A DNA stretch of 37,223 nt from Bacillota bacterium (GTDB lineage: Bacteria; Bacillota; Bacilli; Alicyclobacillales; SLC66), in the NCBI GenBank assembly GCA_026627155.1, contig JAPNUJ010000020.1, forward strand, positions 349 through 37,571, in the 5' to 3' direction. Each line of letters opens with the position of its first letter. The first letter of the stretch is position 1. A program made the translations under genes and the position numbers. Positions 14,779 to 23,326 of this stretch are shown in pieces. The notes under the pieces were generated by a model. That model saw only the letters and a list, made by a program, of their open reading frames with translations, did not search any database and was not told the origin of the DNA.

Positions 14779-16320
14779 ATGAAACGGATTACCATCTTTG
14801 ACACGACATTGCGCGATGGGGAACAGTCTCCCGGGGCGTCCCTGTACCCAGCCGAAAAAGTCAGGGCGGCGCTGCAACTCGCGCGGCTTGGCGTCGACGT
14901 GATCGAACCGGGCTTTCCTGCGTCCAGCCCTGGCGACTTCGCGGCGGTCCAGGAGATTTCGAGAACCGTGCAGGGGGTTGAGATCTGTGGCTTTGCCAGA
15001 GCCATGCGCGGGGATATCGATGCCGCCGTCGAGGCCACAAAGGACGCGGCGCGCAGAAGATTGCACCTGTTTATCTCCTCATCGCAGATCCATCTGGACT
15101 TTCAGTTGCGCAAGGGTCGCGACGAGGTGCTGAAGATGGCCACGGACATGGTGGCGTATGCGCGGCAGTTCGTCGAGCGCATCGAGTTCTCGCCGATGGA
15201 CGCCACGCGCACGGGTGACGAGTTCCTGATTGAAATGGTCGAGGCCGTGATTGCGGCCGGGGCGACGATTATCAACATTCCGGATACGGTTGGTTACGCT
15301 TTACCGCAAGAGTACGGAGACATGTTCCGGCGCGTTCGAACACAGGCGCGCGGGGGCGAGTCCGTGGAGTACAGTGCCCATTGTCACAACGACCTGGGTC
15401 TTGCGGTCGCCAACAGCATGGCGGCGATCGACAACGGCGCGACACATGTCGAAGCGACGATCAACGGGATTGGCGAACGCGCCGGCAACTGCTCCCTGGA
15501 GGAGTTGGTCATGGCGATTGAGACGCGCAAAGAGACGCTGCAGTGGGAGACGGGAATTCAATTCGACCAGATCTACGACACGTCGCGACTCATCAGTCGC
15601 CTCATGAACTTTCCGATCGCCTACAACAAGGCAGTGGTTGGACGCAATGCCTTCTCACACGAGGCTGGCATTCACCAAGACGGTTTGCTGAAGAACCGCA
15701 ACACCTACGAGATTATGGATCCGGAGGCGCTCGGCATCCCGCGCAACATGATCATCCTTGGCAAGCACTCCGGGCGCCACGCGCTGAAAAACAGAGTGGG
15801 TGAGTTTGGGGTTCAGGTTTCGGATGCCCAACTTGACGCCTTGTTTGTAAACTTCAAGAAGATGGCGGATGATCAAAAACGCGTGTCGGACGATCAGTTG
15901 ATCTCCCTGGTGGGGGAAACTGTCGATATCATGATTGATCCGTATACGTTGTTGGACATCCAGGTGGTCACGAGCAACCAGATGTCGCGCATGGCGTCAG
16001 TCACCGTTCGCGACAACGCGACGGGCGAGGAAGCCTCGTACTCGGGCACCGGTGAGGGGCCGGTAGAGGCCCTGATCCACTGCATCAAGCAGGCGATCCC
16101 TCTTGATGTAGAATTCGCGGACCTCGAGTTGCACTCGATTGCATCTGGTGAGACGGCGAGCGGCGAGGCGGCAGTGATGATTACTGTCGACGGCGAACCC
16201 TACCGTGGGGTTGGCATCGATCGCGACGTGATCATGGCGGTTTCCCGGGCTTTTATGTCCGCTTGCAACCACGCTGTTCGAGCGAACGCCAAGGACGCGG
16301 CCGCGTCCGTTACAGTGTAG
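14779..16320 (+). CDS. leuA: 2-isopropylmalate synthase
   Basis: This 513-residue enzyme condenses acetyl-CoA with 2-ketoisovalerate, the first committed step of leucine synthesis. The catalytic TIM barrel shows FDTTLRDGEQSPG (7-19), the metal-binding HCHNDLGLAVANS and GIGERAGNCSLEE. The C-terminal third is the LeuA allosteric dimer domain (for example SVTVRDNATGEEASYSGTGE), which binds leucine for feedback inhibition. The ATG at 14779 has AGGAG (14765-14769) nine bases upstream; the ATG at 14773 is too close. Expression is controlled by the leucine T-box. The other leucine genes (leuB, leuC, leuD) are not downstream: an unrelated kinase gene follows after 126 bases. Confidence 0.95.
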   Translation: MKRITIFDTTLRDGEQSPGASLYPAEKVRAALQLARLGVDVIEPGFPASSPGDFAAVQEISRTVQGVEICGFARAMRGDIDAAVEATKDAARRRLHLFISSSQIHLDFQLRKGRDEVLKMATDMVAYARQFVERIEFSPMDATRTGDEFLIEMVEAVIAAGATIINIPDTVGYALPQEYGDMFRRVRTQARGGESVEYSAHCHNDLGLAVANSMAAIDNGATHVEATINGIGERAGNCSLEELVMAIETRKETLQWETGIQFDQIYDTSRLISRLMNFPIAYNKAVVGRNAFSHEAGIHQDGLLKNRNTYEIMDPEALGIPRNMIILGKHSGRHALKNRVGEFGVQVSDAQLDALFVNFKKMADDQKRVSDDQLISLVGETVDIMIDPYTLLDIQVVTSNQMSRMASVTVRDNATGEEASYSGTGEGPVEALIHCIKQAIPLDVEFADLELHSIASGETASGEAAVMITVDGEPYRGVGIDRDVIMAVSRAFMSACNHAVRANAKDAAASVTV

Positions 16321-16446
16321 CCCTGAAGACTGACAGGAGATTGTTTGTTTGTCCAACGTCTGTCATCTGGTTTCGTCGGACGCGCTTCAGTACAATGGAC
16401 GCACAGTGGGGAAAGTGCCTTGCCACTCGAGAGTGAGTGATGCCTT

Positions 16447-17589
16447 GTGGCGACGATGACGAAAGGCGTGAAGGTGGACTCTGATCCGGGCTGGCGTTCG
16501 CCGGTCGCGCGCGTGCTGACGGCACTGGGTGCAGAAGCCACGCCGCACGTCAGACTGTCCCGGGCGGGACAGTCTGACGTCTTTCGGATCTGGCGCGGGG
16601 CGCCTTCAGAACGGCAGTCCTTGATCCTGAAGATGAGTGACGATGTGGAGACCATGGGGCGTGAATTTCGGATGTCGAACCTTCTCTTGGAACGCGTGCC
16701 GGTCGTAAGTCCGCGCCCTTTGGAGTGGGGTGAAACGGACGGACAAGCCTGGATCCTCTTTGAGGATCTGGGCTTGTCGGACGTCCGATGGTCGCCCGAT
16801 GTCGATCTGGCTGTGGCCGATCTGATGGCGGCCGTGCATTCTGTCGAGTTGGGGGAGCGAGACGACGCAGATTCCACAGTCACGACTGTCCCGCACGGGG
16901 ACGATGCGTTCAGGCAGCGCGTAGCGGCAGGGGTATCCCATACGCCCGGGGTGACCATCCTGCTGGAAGAAGTCGGGCAGCGCTCGTGGTCCGATCTTTC
17001 TTCGATCCTCGGCCAAGCTGGCACCTCGTCCCATGGGGTTGCGGCTGTCCGGAGACTCTTTCGGACGATCGAGTCCACGGACTTCGGCATCGGCCACGGT
17101 CCGCAGGTGCTGAGCCATGGCGACTTCCACCGAGGCAATGTGTTGTGGCGCCCTCTAACGGATGCGGCGGTTTCGTTTGAGCGGGCGTCCGAGCGAGAGT
17201 CCCCTGTTCCAGATCGAACGCCTGAACGCACGGTCCGGCGACTTGCGCTGATCGACTGGGAGTATGCCCATCGGGACGTGATGTGGTTCGATCTCTTTCA
17301 GTGGCTGGATGCGACCAGCCCGACGCAGCCGCTGCGGCGTTATGTTCGTCGGGTTGAGGCGCTGCAGCGATATCGCTCCTTGTCGGCCGCAGGTCAGGAG
17401 ATGTCGGAGTGGTCCTTTTTGCGCGCGTACATTCTCTACGCGGCTATCCATCTGGTTTGGATTCTCCTGCGTGTTCATGAGGATCTCGCGACCAACCGTT
17501 TTGATTCTGAACAGTTGCGACGTCAGCAAGGCGAGACGACCAAAGGCTTGCTTTCGCTTGACCGCGACCTGCGTGCTATGGTTGAGTAG
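16447..17589 (+). CDS. Aminoglycoside phosphotransferase (APH)-fold kinase, substrate unknown
   Basis: This 380-residue protein has the APH/choline kinase catalytic core. The motif LSHGDFHRGN contains the catalytic Asp and metal-binding Asn (about 222-231), and LIDWEYAHRD has the second metal-binding Asp. The N-terminal ATP lobe contains SLILKMSDD. Related proteins phosphorylate small molecules such as choline, homoserine, methylthioribose, sugars or drugs; nothing here fixes the substrate. A TACAAT box at 16391-16396 could be its -10, with no clear -35. The GTG at 16447 lacks a strong ribosome site, so the ATG three codons later (16456) is possible. A 15-bp perfect inverted repeat lies inside the gene near codons 34-45. 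Confidence 0.75.
   Translation: MATMTKGVKVDSDPGWRSPVARVLTALGAEATPHVRLSRAGQSDVFRIWRGAPSERQSLILKMSDDVETMGREFRMSNLLLERVPVVSPRPLEWGETDGQAWILFEDLGLSDVRWSPDVDLAVADLMAAVHSVELGERDDADSTVTTVPHGDDAFRQRVAAGVSHTPGVTILLEEVGQRSWSDLSSILGQAGTSSHGVAAVRRLFRTIESTDFGIGHGPQVLSHGDFHRGNVLWRPLTDAAVSFERASERESPVPDRTPERTVRRLALIDWEYAHRDVMWFDLFQWLDATSPTQPLRRYVRRVEALQRYRSLSAAGQEMSEWSFLRAYILYAAIHLVWILLRVHEDLATNRFDSEQLRRQQGETTKGLLSLDRDLRAMVE
16547..16580. repeat. Perfect 15-bp inverted repeat inside the APH-fold kinase gene
   Basis: ACGTCAGACTGTCCC (16547-16561) is exactly complementary to GGGACAGTCTGACGT (16566-16580), with a GGGC loop. The repeat is in frame within the coding region (protein HVRLSRAGQSDV), an unusual place for such a long perfect stem. 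It is not followed by a T run. Confidence 0.85.
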
Positions 17590-17666
17590 AGTGGAGGCGT
17601 GGTCTGCAGTTTGCGGCCCATAGGCCCCGGGGCCGGCTGGTTGTGCGGTGTGAAGGGAAGGGAAAC

Positions 17667-19166
17667 ATGGGACAAGTGCTGGTTGCACTGGATGTCGGAA
17701 CATCGGCCGTCAAGGGGTTGGCGTTTTCCGAAGATGGCGAGGTGATTCTGCAGGACCGTGTCGCCTATACACTGTCCAGTCTACCGGGAGACCGCGTGGA
17801 ACAAGATGCGAAGCAGCTCCTAGAGGGTGTCCGGCACGTCCTGTCTTCGCTGTGCCGGGGATTATCAGAACGGTCGCACCATGTTCTGGCGCTCTGCCTG
17901 TCGGGGACGATGCATACACTTCTGGCCACTGATCAGCGTGGCGAGCCGTTGACCCCAGTGATGACCTGGGCGGATAATCGGGCACGCAGCGACGCGCAGG
18001 ACTTGTCGCGTCTCTTTGGCACCTCCTTGTACGCGCGTACAGGGGTGCCCACTCACGCGATGCTGCCCGTTTGCAAACTGCGCTGGTTAGCCCGCGAGCA
18101 GCCGGGGCTGTGGGAGCAAGCCGCACATTTTGGTTCCTTCAAGGAATGGCTGACATGGAATTTGACTGGGACCTGGGTGGTCGACGAGGCGACGGCGGCC
18201 GCAAGCGGCCTCTGGAATCTGCACTCCAGAACCTGGGATGCAGGACTGCTCGTGCAGATTGCAGTCGGGCCCGAACGCCTGAGTGCCATTGTGCCGACGG
18301 ACCACGTCCTTTCAGTATCTGGGTCTTTTGCGCACCGTTGCGGCCTGCCTGCTTCGGCGCTCATCGTCGTGGGTGCGACCGATGGGGTCCTGGCGAACCT
18401 CGGGACGGTGGGGTTGGATGGCGACTGGCTGGCTATGAGCGTCGGGACCAGTTGCGCGGTGCGCCGCGGAGTGCGCGAACCCGTGCTGGACGCCACGGCG
18501 CGCAGCTTTTGCTATCCTCTGGACAGCGGCCACTGGATCAGCGGGGGCGCGAGTAACAGTGGTGCCATGGTGTGGTCGCGTGTGGCACAGTGGCTGGGAC
18601 TAGGTGAAGAGCCTGGGCCAGGTGCTGGGCACGAGGAGACGGGGCTTGTGGAAGCGCTGTTCGCCCTTGCCGACGGAGCCTCGCCGGGAAGTGATGGCCT
18701 TCAGTTTTTGCCCTACCTAGCTGGCGAGAGAGCACCGCTTTACGATGACGGGGCGACAGGCGCGTGGGTTCGCTTGACCCTCACTCACGGACGGGCACAA
18801 CTGGCGCGCGCGTCGATCGAAGGCGTGGCCTACGTGCTCCGGTGGATTGCGACCGCCCTGCCATCGGATGTAAAAGGGGTCGTCCTGTCAGGCGGTGTGG
18901 CCAATGCACCACTTTGGCGGCAAACCGTAGCGGATGTCTTCGACCTTCCAGTCGTGCGATCGTCAGTGCCCGAGTCTGTCTGTTATGGCGCATGGCGCCT
19001 CGGGGCGAGGGCACTCAGGGTGCTCTCTGCGGCCGAGTTTGGCATCGCGCCGCTTCGTCAGGAAGAACCCGTCTACCCGTCCCCTTCGGTGCGCCGGGTG
19101 CACGATGAGCGGTTTGCTGAATTCGTAGAGTTGACTAGCATGGCAAGGGGGACTGGGAACCGGTGA
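17667..19166 (+). CDS. gntK: Gluconokinase, FGGY family
   Basis: This 499-residue FGGY carbohydrate kinase matches B. subtilis GntK over its length. Shared features include the N-terminal phosphate loop ALDVGTSAVKG, MTWADNRARS, GVPTHAMLPVCKLRWL, ATDGVLANLG, SVGTSCAVRRG, LPYLAGERAPLY and the C-terminal LSGGVANAPLWRQ. GntK phosphorylates D-gluconate to 6-phosphogluconate for the pentose phosphate pathway. The ATG at 17667 follows AAGGGAAGGGA. Its stop overlaps the start of the DMT transporter gene, so the two are co-translated. No gluconate permease (GntP), GntR regulator or 6-phosphogluconate dehydrogenase is nearby, so xylulose or another sugar acid remains possible as substrate. Confidence 0.85.
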   Translation: MGQVLVALDVGTSAVKGLAFSEDGEVILQDRVAYTLSSLPGDRVEQDAKQLLEGVRHVLSSLCRGLSERSHHVLALCLSGTMHTLLATDQRGEPLTPVMTWADNRARSDAQDLSRLFGTSLYARTGVPTHAMLPVCKLRWLAREQPGLWEQAAHFGSFKEWLTWNLTGTWVVDEATAAASGLWNLHSRTWDAGLLVQIAVGPERLSAIVPTDHVLSVSGSFAHRCGLPASALIVVGATDGVLANLGTVGLDGDWLAMSVGTSCAVRRGVREPVLDATARSFCYPLDSGHWISGGASNSGAMVWSRVAQWLGLGEEPGPGAGHEETGLVEALFALADGASPGSDGLQFLPYLAGERAPLYDDGATGAWVRLTLTHGRAQLARASIEGVAYVLRWIATALPSDVKGVVLSGGVANAPLWRQTVADVFDLPVVRSSVPESVCYGAWRLGARALRVLSAAEFGIAPLRQEEPVYPSPSVRRVHDERFAEFVELTSMARGTGNR

Positions 19167-20038
19167 CCACCAGGACTTGGATGGCCGTACTCGTGACCTT
19201 GCTGTTCTGGTCGTCGGCGTTTGCCGGGATTCAGGCGGGTCTGGACGGCGGTTACGGTGCTGGGGAGGTCGTGCTGTTGCGATTTCTGACGGCGTCCGCC
19301 GTCTTCGGCGTCTATACGTTGACCGGCCGCCTGCGGCTTCCCGCGCGCCGCGATATTCCGGTCATCGTCGGGCTGGCGCTTGTAGGAATCACAGTGTACC
19401 ACATCGCCTTGACGTTTGGGGAACAGACGGTCGAGGCCGGTACGGCAAGTCTGATTGTCGCCTCGGCGCCTGTCTTCACCTCTTTGCTGGCGTTGGTCGC
19501 CCTGCGCGAGCGCCTGACACCTTGGGGGTGGTTTGGCATGGCGTTGGGCTTTGCAGGGGTTGCGATCATCGCCCTCGTCGGCGGACGCGCCCCGGGCTTT
19601 ACGCGCGGTGCACTCCTCTTACTCGTCTGCGCCGTGGCAACCGCCGTGTTCTTTGTTTATCAGAAGCCGCTGTTCGCCCGGTACAAGGCGATCGATTTGA
19701 CGGCCTACTTCACGTGGATCGGCGTGATTCCGATGCTGGTGTTCTTGCCCGGCCTGATTCGCGAGGCGCCACATGCCACGCTGAGTGCCACCTTGGCTTG
19801 CGTCTACATTGGTATCTTTCCCGCGGCCATCGCGTATGCTCTGTGGGCTTACGCACTGTCCAAGGGACGTGCCACCACGGTGTCCAGCACACTCTATATC
19901 AATCCACTCCTGGCCATCCTCATCGCCTGGATCTGGCTTGGCGAGACGCCGACCGGGACAGCCCTGGTCGGTGGTGCGATCTCACTTTGCGGCGTGGCCC
20001 TCGTGGCGTGGAGAGGCCGTCGCATCCGCGCTGCTTGA
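19163..20038 (+). CDS. EamA/DMT-family transporter
   Basis: This 291-residue integral membrane protein has about ten hydrophobic helices arranged as two EamA repeats. The first ends with ASAPVFTSLLALVALRERLT and the second with TLYINPLLAILIAWIWLGET, the two hallmark segments before the conserved glutamates. DMT permeases export or exchange metabolites such as amino acids. The GTG start overlaps the gluconokinase stop (GTGA), suggesting coupled expression. The linkage could mean a transported sugar acid or a related metabolite, but the substrate cannot be read from the sequence. Confidence 0.9.
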   Translation: MTTRTWMAVLVTLLFWSSAFAGIQAGLDGGYGAGEVVLLRFLTASAVFGVYTLTGRLRLPARRDIPVIVGLALVGITVYHIALTFGEQTVEAGTASLIVASAPVFTSLLALVALRERLTPWGWFGMALGFAGVAIIALVGGRAPGFTRGALLLLVCAVATAVFFVYQKPLFARYKAIDLTAYFTWIGVIPMLVFLPGLIREAPHATLSATLACVYIGIFPAAIAYALWAYALSKGRATTVSSTLYINPLLAILIAWIWLGETPTGTALVGGAISLCGVALVAWRGRRIRAA

Positions 20039-20100
20039 CTTGTCGGAGAGACCTGCCGAAAAAATTTGCTGAAAACCAATTTGAGGACGACGAGGTGGTC

Positions 20101-20940
20101 ATGTTGAACGAGGGCGGGATCGTATTTGGCTGTATTGTGCCGCACGGGCTCGAGGTCGTGCCAGACATTGCGGGCCCCGAGCGGGACCGCTTTGCCGCAG
20201 TGAGCGCCGGTGTAGCTGACGTATCGCGCCGATTGGCCGAGGCGGCGCCGGACTTGATCGTGCTGGCGACCCCACATGGTTTTCGCTGCGACGGAAAAAT
20301 CACCGTGATGACGAACTCCCTGGTGCACGGACGACTGGAAAAATGGGGTCTCTCTGCCGATGTCGATGGCCACTGCGATCGTGACTTTGCCTTGGCGCTG
20401 GTGGCCGAAGGGATCGATCAGAACTTGCCGATCACCGGTGCCTTTTTCGGCTCGTCGCAAGGGGAGTGGTCCGTTCTTCCGCTGGATTGGGGGGCTTTTG
20501 TTCCACTCTGGTTTTTTCTGCGCGACGCCGTGCCCCGGCCCGACGTCGTCGTGCTCACACCGACGCGCGACGCGGGCCTGGAGCCGCTAGTGGCGCTAGG
20601 TCGAACGATCGCCCGACTGGCCCGCAAGCGGGGGCGTCGCGTGGCATTTGTAGCGAGTGCCGATCAGGGGCACGCCCATGATGAACATGGGCCCTATGGT
20701 TTTCATGAGGCCTCTGGGGCCTATGACAAAACGGTGTGCCAAGCGATAGAGGAGCAGGACATCGCCCGTCTCTTGACCCTCGATCCGGCATTTGTCGATG
20801 CTGCGAAACCGGACAGTCTCTGGCAAATTGCCATCCTGCGCGGGGTCCAAGAAGAGGTCCCGCTTCGTGGCGAGCTACATGCGTACCATGTCCCCACCTA
20901 CTATGGGATGTTAAGTGCCAGTTTTATTCCAACCCGATGA
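20101..20940 (+). CDS. LigB-like class III extradiol dioxygenase family protein
   Basis: This 279-residue protein has the LigB/AmmeMemoRadiSam protein B layout: an N-terminal His in CIVPHG, LIVLATPHG with a second His near residue 59, and a late ADQGHAHDEHGPYGFH segment where family members have the ADxSH-type motif. In classical ring-cleaving members a segment of the LDHG-VPL type supplies an active-site His. Here the similar place reads PLDWGAFVPL, with Trp instead. It may therefore act on a non-catechol substrate or be non-catalytic; this is inference. The ATG at 20101 follows GAGGTGG closely. It lies 62 bases after the DMT gene in the same direction and probably ends that operon. Confidence 0.75.
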   Translation: MLNEGGIVFGCIVPHGLEVVPDIAGPERDRFAAVSAGVADVSRRLAEAAPDLIVLATPHGFRCDGKITVMTNSLVHGRLEKWGLSADVDGHCDRDFALALVAEGIDQNLPITGAFFGSSQGEWSVLPLDWGAFVPLWFFLRDAVPRPDVVVLTPTRDAGLEPLVALGRTIARLARKRGRRVAFVASADQGHAHDEHGPYGFHEASGAYDKTVCQAIEEQDIARLLTLDPAFVDAAKPDSLWQIAILRGVQEEVPLRGELHAYHVPTYYGMLSASFIPTR

Positions 20941-20973
20941 GGGCGTATGTGTGGATTTAGGACCAGGTGTTAA

Positions 20974-21001
20974 GATGGGGTCTTGTCAACAGGACCCCAT
21001 C
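20974..21001. repeat. 9-bp inverted repeat overlapping the cimA promoter
   Basis: GATGGGGTC (20974-20982) pairs with GACCCCATC (20993-21001) around a 10-base loop. The -35 box of the cimA promoter lies in the loop and the right arm ends five bases before the -10. It may be an operator, or a terminator-like hairpin for the upstream operon, although only a short T stretch follows. Confidence 0.7.
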
Positions 21002-21011
21002 GCTTTATACT
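20983..21011 (+). promoter_or_regulatory. Promoter of the citramalate synthase gene
   Basis: TTGTCA (20983-20988) and TATACT (21006-21011) are 17 bases apart, each one base from consensus. The transcript would start near 21018, giving a leader of roughly 100 bases in which I see no T-box core. Confidence 0.8.
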
Positions 21012-21115
21012 GGAATCATACGGCAAGCGCCGCGGGGGCAAGAGACTCGCCACCGTGTTTGACCAGAGAGAGGCTGTCAGCAGATGGCTGTTGGGAGATC
21101 AAAGGAGAGAATCGC

Positions 21116-22312
21116 ATGGACACGTCTGTCGTGATCTACGATACGACCTTGCGCGATGGCGCACAGGGCGAAGGAGTCAGTTTTTCGGTGGCCGACAAGC
21201 TCGAGTTCGTTCGACTCCTGGATGATCTCAAGGTGGATTACGTCGAAGGGGGCTGGCCGGGATCTAACGGCAAGGACCTGGCGTTTTTCTACGCGCTGCG
21301 CGACGTTTCGCTGACGCACAGCAAGGTAGTAGCGTTTACCAGCACGCGGCGCAAGGGCGCGCGCATCGCGGAAGACGCGCACATGCAGTCTGTGCTCGGC
21401 ACCGGGATGCGACATTGTGCGGTAGTAGGAAAAACGTGGGACTTTCAAGTCTTCGAGGCCTTGCGGACGGATCTGGCAGAAAACTTGTCGATGATTTCTG
21501 ACACGATCGAATTTCTTAAGGAGAAAGAGATCGAAGCCATCTTTGATGCCGAGCACTTCTTTGACGGTTACAAATCAAATCCAGACTATGCGCTGCGAGC
21601 CTTGTCGGCGGCCAAAGCGGCGGGCGCGGACTGGCTGGTGTTGTGCGACACGAACGGGGGAACGTTGCCTGGGGAGGTCGCCGCCATCGTCGCCGATGTG
21701 CGCAAGGCCGGTTTTGTGAAGCTTGGGATCCACGCGCACAACGATGGCGGGCTTGCGGTGGCGAACTCGCTGGCGGCTCTCAGTGAGGGCGCGATGCAGG
21801 TGCAAGGGACGATCAACGGATTTGGCGAGCGGGCAGGCAACACGGACCTGTGCGTGCTGATGGCGAATCTTGTGTTGAAGTGCGGATATGAAACGTCCGT
21901 CGGTCTGGCGGGAGTGAAGCGGTTGAAGGCGGTGTCGGAGCGCGTGTATGAGATGACCGGGAAGCCCCCGGTGGCCGGCCAGCCGTTTGTAGGCAAAAGC
22001 GCGTTTGCCCACAAGGCCGGGATCCACGTGAGTGCGATTCGGCGCAATCCCCGGTTGTACGAGCACGTGCCGCCAGAGGCGGTGGGAAACGAGCGGCGCG
22101 TCCTGCTTTCGGAGTTATCCGGGGCGAGCAACGTGCAGTACCACCTGGATCGTCTGGGGCTCTCGGCCACCCCAGACGACGTCACGCGGATCCTTAGTCG
22201 GCTCAAGGAAGCCGAGCGTACTGGGCATGTAACTGAAGACGCCGATACGTCCGTGGAGTTGCTCATCCGGGAGGAACTCCGTCTGTGTCAGACCCGGTAC
22301 GAGTTCAGTTAG
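21116..22312 (+). CDS. cimA: Citramalate synthase-like enzyme lacking the C-terminal regulatory domain
   Basis: The protein has about 398 residues and starts after AAAGGAGA (ATG at 21116). The HMGL-like TIM barrel contains YDTTLRDGAQGEGVSFS, GGWPGSNGKD, CDTNGGTLP, GIHAHNDGGLAVANS and GFGERAGNTDL. The linker region has FVGKSAFAHKAGIHVSAI, LLSELSGASN and VELLIREEL. These segments match the CimA family, which condenses pyruvate with acetyl-CoA to (R)-citramalate for isoleucine synthesis. Family members are usually about 520-540 residues. This one stops where the LeuA-type allosteric dimer domain would begin. The stop codon overlaps the end of the convergent AraC gene by four bases. A naturally short form and a truncation by rearrangement are both possible. 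LeuA-type activity is less likely given the GGWPGSN motif. Confidence 0.82.
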   Translation: MDTSVVIYDTTLRDGAQGEGVSFSVADKLEFVRLLDDLKVDYVEGGWPGSNGKDLAFFYALRDVSLTHSKVVAFTSTRRKGARIAEDAHMQSVLGTGMRHCAVVGKTWDFQVFEALRTDLAENLSMISDTIEFLKEKEIEAIFDAEHFFDGYKSNPDYALRALSAAKAAGADWLVLCDTNGGTLPGEVAAIVADVRKAGFVKLGIHAHNDGGLAVANSLAALSEGAMQVQGTINGFGERAGNTDLCVLMANLVLKCGYETSVGLAGVKRLKAVSERVYEMTGKPPVAGQPFVGKSAFAHKAGIHVSAIRRNPRLYEHVPPEAVGNERRVLLSELSGASNVQYHLDRLGLSATPDDVTRILSRLKEAERTGHVTEDADTSVELLIREELRLCQTRYEFS

Positions 22313-23172
22313 CCTTTCGCCACCTGACGCCGATAGGCGCTTGGTGTGTGTCCCTCGAAGCGTTTGAAGGTGCGACTGAAGTAGCTGGGGTCCGCAAAAC
22401 CGCATTTTTCAGCGACTTCGTGAACCGGCAAGGCCGTCTGGGTGAGCAGGTGACGCGCCATATGGAGTCGGGTCCGCAAGAGGTACTCCATGACGGACTG
22501 ACCGGTGGTGCGCTTGAACAGTCGGGCGAAGTGAAACGGGCTCAGCGTGGCGTGGGTTGCGATATCTTCGAGGCTCAGCGTCTCGGAGTAGTGGGCCTCG
22601 ATGTAGGCAATGCCGTGGCGAATGCCATCCGGGTACGGTGGCGCCTGCGGCTCGCGGGCAGGGACACCGCTGGCCTCGCGGGCCACTGCGATCTGCGTGA
22701 GGATGCGCGTGATGGCGCTCGATGCAAGGGCCTCCATGCCAACCGGGCGTTTGCGAAACAAGCGAACAAGTTGGCGACACTGCGACTCCACTTCATCGGG
22801 GTCGGCGACCGCGAAGACGGGATTGTCCCCAGCGGACAACAGGCTATACCACGCACTGCACCCCACTCCATCGAAGTGAACCCACAACACCTCCCAGGGC
22901 TCCTGCGCGTCCGCGTAGTAACGGTGGGCCTGACTGAGGTCGAGCAAGAACACCTCGCCCGCACAAACTGGAAAGATGCGGCCTTCCCACTCCACGTAGC
23001 CCTTGCCGCGCAGCACGTACTTGATTTGATAGCCAAAGAAGGACGTGCGGGCGACGTCATACTCGGGGGCACACGCGAACCAGCCCACTGCGTGGACGAA
23101 AAACCAAATCTGTCGGGCGCATTCGGAGGGGATGTGGCCATAACCCTTATAAAAGTACGACGTTTTCGTCAT
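22309..23172 (-). CDS. AraC-family transcriptional regulator
   Basis: This 287-residue regulator has an N-terminal cupin-like sensing domain (GYQIKYVLRGKGYVEWEGR, then GEVFLLDLSQAHRYYA) and a C-terminal pair of helix-turn-helix motifs (SLEDIATHATLSPFHFARLF and VHEVAEKCGFADPSYFSRTF). That layout is typical of sugar- or small-molecule-responsive AraC activators. The start ATG at 23172 follows GAGGCGA. It is divergent from the second ABC exporter pair across 154 bases and is the natural candidate to control it. Its 3' end overlaps the citramalate synthase gene by four bases. The effector is unknown. Confidence 0.92.
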   Translation of the reverse strand: MTKTSYFYKGYGHIPSECARQIWFFVHAVGWFACAPEYDVARTSFFGYQIKYVLRGKGYVEWEGRIFPVCAGEVFLLDLSQAHRYYADAQEPWEVLWVHFDGVGCSAWYSLLSAGDNPVFAVADPDEVESQCRQLVRLFRKRPVGMEALASSAITRILTQIAVAREASGVPAREPQAPPYPDGIRHGIAYIEAHYSETLSLEDIATHATLSPFHFARLFKRTTGQSVMEYLLRTRLHMARHLLTQTALPVHEVAEKCGFADPSYFSRTFKRFEGHTPSAYRRQVAKG

Positions 23173-23326
23173 GCTATCGCCTCATCGCAAGATATTCCTA
23201 ATACTAAGCAAGCTCGTAGCGTGAGTTTTTCGGAGTCTCCCGATAAGATACATGGGCGGGTTCTGATAATGTTCAAGTATACCGTGTACAACGTTGTCAT
23301 GCATAGGTTGCGGAGGTGTCTTTCAC
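23173..23326. promoter_or_regulatory. Divergent control region between araC-type regulator and ABC exporter
   Basis: The 154-base region is more AT-rich than its surroundings. It holds a perfect 10-bp palindrome ACAACGTTGT (23288-23297) and GTATAC at 23277-23282 close by. GATAAT at 23265-23270 could be a plus-strand -10 for the exporter, but no clear -35 accompanies it. The palindromic sites are candidate regulator targets. Confidence 0.4.

Noticed and set aside
17623..17634. GGCCCCGGGGCC palindrome between the APH-fold kinase and gluconokinase genes
   Set aside because: Only 12 bases and no T run; in GC-rich DNA this is weak evidence for a terminator or operator.
19177..20100. Long open frame overlapping the DMT gene and joined to the LigB-like gene
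   Set aside because: The first 308 codons are an Arg/Gly-rich shadow of the DMT gene in another frame; the true gene begins at 20101.
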